A program made the position numbers and the translations under genes. Of a stretch of 64,000 bases of DNA, positions 62,177 to 64,000 are shown piece by piece; the first letter of the stretch is position 1; every line of letters starts with the position of its first letter. This DNA comes from Bradyrhizobiaceae bacterium. Lineage in GTDB: Bacteria; Pseudomonadota; Alphaproteobacteria; Rhizobiales; Xanthobacteraceae. Where the stretch lies: contig RXJJ01000017.1 of assembly GCA_003963145.1 (NCBI GenBank), positions 1 to 64,000 on the forward strand, read 5' to 3'. Below the pieces are notes generated by a model. That model saw only the letters and a list, made by a program, of their open reading frames with translations. It was not told the DNA's origin and searched no databases.

Positions 62177-63460
62177 TTAGATTGCCCTCGGCGCAGCTCC
62201 AGCTGGAGCCGCACTTGTATCGACGAAGCGTTCACCCGGCTTGCAGTTGAGTGCAAGCAGCGCCCCGATAAGCAAGAACGCAAGCGAGCCGATGAAAGGT
62301 ACATCCCACCGCCCCGTCACGTCGATTGCATAGCCGAATACCACCGGCGAGATAATGCCGGCCATACCGAAGCCGAAATTCATAAATCCGCTGGCGCTTC
62401 CTGAATATTCCGGCGCAATGTCCATCGGCATGGCCCAGATCGGCGCGACGATCAGCTCCGCGAAGAAGAACGCGAGACTGAGACAAATCGCAACAACGGT
62501 CAGGTCATGAATGAACATGATCGGAAGCATGAAGCAGAACGACCCGAGAAAGCCGGCTACAACGACGGAGGTACGCGCCTTGTTGACATTCCCGGTCTTC
62601 CGGAGAATGCGGTCACTGACAAGACCACCAACAGTGTCACCGATCACGCCCGCGAAGAACACACCCGCCGCAAATAGCGCCGACTTTTTGATGTTCAGGT
62701 TGAACTCGTGCAGAAAGAATGACGGCAGCCAGTTCAGATAAAGCCACAGAATCCAGCCGTAGCAGAAATCGGTCAGCGTCACCGGCATGATGCGGCGGAT
62801 CAGCGGCCCCCACGGCACCTTCTTGCGCGTGGCGACGACGGTCGCGGGCGGAAGACCCGTCAATTCATCCGGCGTGATTTGCGAATGAGTGCGCGGATCG
62901 TCGCGGAAGTAGAGGAACCACACCGCCGACCAGATTAGCGCTACCACACCGAGGAAAATAAATGAATCGCGCCAGGAGAAAGACACGACGATCACCGCAA
63001 TCAGCGGCGGCGTCAGCGCATTTCCCGCGCGCGAGAAAGCATGCGTGATACCCTGCGCGAAGGCGCGCTGATCGGGGCGCATCCAGTTCGCAAGCGCGCG
63101 CGTGGCGGTGGGAAAAGCAGGCCCCTCACCGATCCCCAGCGCGAGGCGAGACATGAACAGAGCGGCCAAACCGCCGACAAAACCGGTCCAGATTGTCGAA
63201 AGACCCACGAGAACGCCGCATAGCGCGAGCGTCACCCGCGGCCCAAGCCGGTCACCGAGCCACCCGCCTGCGATCTGAAAGAAGGCGTAAGGATATGCGA
63301 AGGCGGAGAACGCAAGCCCAAGCTGGGTCGCGGTCAATCCGAGATCCTTCTGCATGAGGGGCGCAGCAGTCGAGATATTCACACGGTCAACGTAAAAGAT
63401 GAGATACATCAAGCATGTGATGAACAGAACAGTACGGCTCGCCTTATTGCGAATCGCCAT
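62177..63460 (-). CDS. MFS transporter of the ACS (anion:cation symporter) type, SauU-like
   Basis: A 427-residue, 12-helix importer. ACS signature near the start, FITCLMYLIFYVDRVNISTA, the MFS loop GGWLGDRLGPR and SRLALGIGEGPAFPTATRALANWMRP, then WLYFRDDPRTHSQIT in the central loop. ACS members import organic anions such as galactonate, glucarate, phthalate and, as SauU, sulfoacetate. GGGAGG precedes ATG 63460. First gene of the four-gene cassette; the aldehyde dehydrogenase starts 68 bases downstream. Confidence 0.9.
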   Translation of the reverse strand: MAIRNKASRTVLFITCLMYLIFYVDRVNISTAAPLMQKDLGLTATQLGLAFSAFAYPYAFFQIAGGWLGDRLGPRVTLALCGVLVGLSTIWTGFVGGLAALFMSRLALGIGEGPAFPTATRALANWMRPDQRAFAQGITHAFSRAGNALTPPLIAVIVVSFSWRDSFIFLGVVALIWSAVWFLYFRDDPRTHSQITPDELTGLPPATVVATRKKVPWGPLIRRIMPVTLTDFCYGWILWLYLNWLPSFFLHEFNLNIKKSALFAAGVFFAGVIGDTVGGLVSDRILRKTGNVNKARTSVVVAGFLGSFCFMLPIMFIHDLTVVAICLSLAFFFAELIVAPIWAMPMDIAPEYSGSASGFMNFGFGMAGIISPVVFGYAIDVTGRWDVPFIGSLAFLLIGALLALNCKPGERFVDTSAAPAGAAPRAI

Positions 63461-63553
63461 AGGAAACCTCCCGATATTTTTCTGCTGTCTTCCGGGTTCA
63501 GTGCCCAGTTTCAAAATGACGCAGCGTTTATCTGGGGCATGCTACAGGAGATT

Positions 63554-63577
63554 ATTTCCTACAAGGAAATTGATAAT
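63554..63577. promoter_or_regulatory. Inverted repeat upstream of the MFS gene
   Basis: ATTTCCT-ACA-AGGAAAT (63554-63570), a perfect 7-bp repeat 94 bases before the MFS start, running into ATTGATAAT (63569-63577). The latter nine bases also occur in the palindrome cluster beside gntR (57843-57851). Confidence 0.5.
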
Positions 63578-63662
63578 CTGCATCGCATCCATTCGCGGTA
63601 TTTATCAAAAAGAAGGTCGGCGCGAGGTACCGGGGCCGGTCTCCTTTATCGAATGGCGATAA

Positions 63663-64000
63663 TTAGCTCGCTTCTACAAAAACCGCCGTTTTCCGCTTTG
63701 TCCAAGTCCGCTGCAGGAACGGAAGCGCCAGAATGACTGCGGTAAGAGCCATGACGGTTCCCGAAATCGGACGGGTAAAGAACACCGTCCAGTCGTTGCT
63801 GAAACTAATCATGGAATTCATGAAGGCGGCTTCCGTTAAAGGCCCAAGGATCACGCCAAGGACCAGTGGCGCGATCGGGAACTTGAAGCGCTCGAACAGA
63901 TAGCCGATGACGCCGAACCCGATCATCAGCCACAGATCGATGACGCTGTTGCGGATCGACAGCGCGCCGACAAAGCACAGCGTCATCACGTAGGCCGAGA
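63663..64000 (-). CDS. Tripartite tricarboxylate transporter TctA-type permease, C-terminal end (runs off the right edge)
   Basis: The last ~112 residues of a large TctA-type permease. The conserved run FERFKFPIAPLVLGVILGPL and the ending SNDWTVFFTRPISGTVMALT are the family C-terminus. TTT systems import carboxylates with a periplasmic TctC protein. The frame stays open to the window edge, so the start and any tctB/tctC genes lie outside. It is transcribed in the same direction as the sau-like cassette but separated by ~200 bases holding the cassette's promoter. Confidence 0.92.
   Translation of the reverse strand, partial: SAYVMTLCFVGALSIRNSVIDLWLMIGFGVIGYLFERFKFPIAPLVLGVILGPLTEAAFMNSMISFSNDWTVFFTRPISGTVMALTAVILALPFLQRTWTKRKTAVFVEAS

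Overview
The window is a contiguous stretch of chromosome from an alphaproteobacterium, most likely of the Bradyrhizobium/Afipia/Rhodopseudomonas group (Nitrobacteraceae, formerly Bradyrhizobiaceae). This is an inference from gene content and style. The signs are high third-position GC, an Irr/ICE-like iron box in front of bacterioferritin, an Omp25/31-type porin, DUF6894, DUF3309 and PHA-granule proteins, a TreS-maltokinase fusion in a glg/tre operon, and many dehydrogenase, ABC, MFS and TTT transport genes. I see no rRNA, tRNA, CRISPR array, insertion sequence or prophage. Both window edges cut genes: thiC on the left and a tctA-type permease on the right.

Layout. 1-8 kb: the end of thiC, then small envelope genes (TMEM175-like channel, TspO, a paralogous pair of secreted proteins, a periplasmic Ntn hydrolase), an orphan Fis-type DNA-binding protein, a DUF1275 membrane protein and a VasI-like lipoprotein. 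7.7-8.7 kb: bacterioferritin and its ferredoxin, with a perfect TTTAGAA-N3-TTCTAAA palindrome before bfr. 9-21 kb: cell-envelope and housekeeping genes (two RFWDG secreted proteins, MltB, YqhA, DUF5993-DsbB, EttA, a hydroxyacid dehydrogenase, a porin, an AraC regulator, an L,D-transpeptidase). 21-30 kb: two sulfurtransferases, a CoxE-like VWA protein and a MoxR ATPase, GIY-YIG and small proteins, glutathione peroxidase beside an adenylate cyclase carrying a CxxCH heme motif, and a Tat-exported dienelactone-hydrolase-like protein.

30.5-43.6 kb is an alpha-glucan/trehalose block: malQ diverges from a tightly overlapping glgE-treS/mak-glgB-glgX-treZ operon. Trehalose can be converted to maltose, phosphorylated, polymerised by GlgE and branched by GlgB. 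GlgX, MalQ and TreZ handle turnover. 43.7-48.3 kb holds a PHA-granule protein, a large GGDEF-EAL protein and a POT peptide transporter.

48.4-64 kb is the catabolic part. A ten-gene operon on the minus strand starts with a GltIJKL-type ABC transporter. It continues with a D-2-hydroxyacid dehydrogenase, a short-chain dehydrogenase lacking the canonical Tyr/Lys, an RraA-type and a DapA-type aldolase/lyase, an IlvD/Edd dehydratase and a mandelate-racemase-family dehydratase. A divergent GntR/FCD gene follows. Next is a four-gene cassette on the minus strand: an MFS importer, a SauS-like CoA-acylating aldehyde dehydrogenase and a two-subunit SucCD-like acyl-CoA ligase. This arrangement best fits sulfoacetate (or a similar short acid) activation and reduction. 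The tail of a TctA-type permease closes the window. The most novel material is the ten-gene operon of unknown substrate together with the neighbouring acid-activation cassette.
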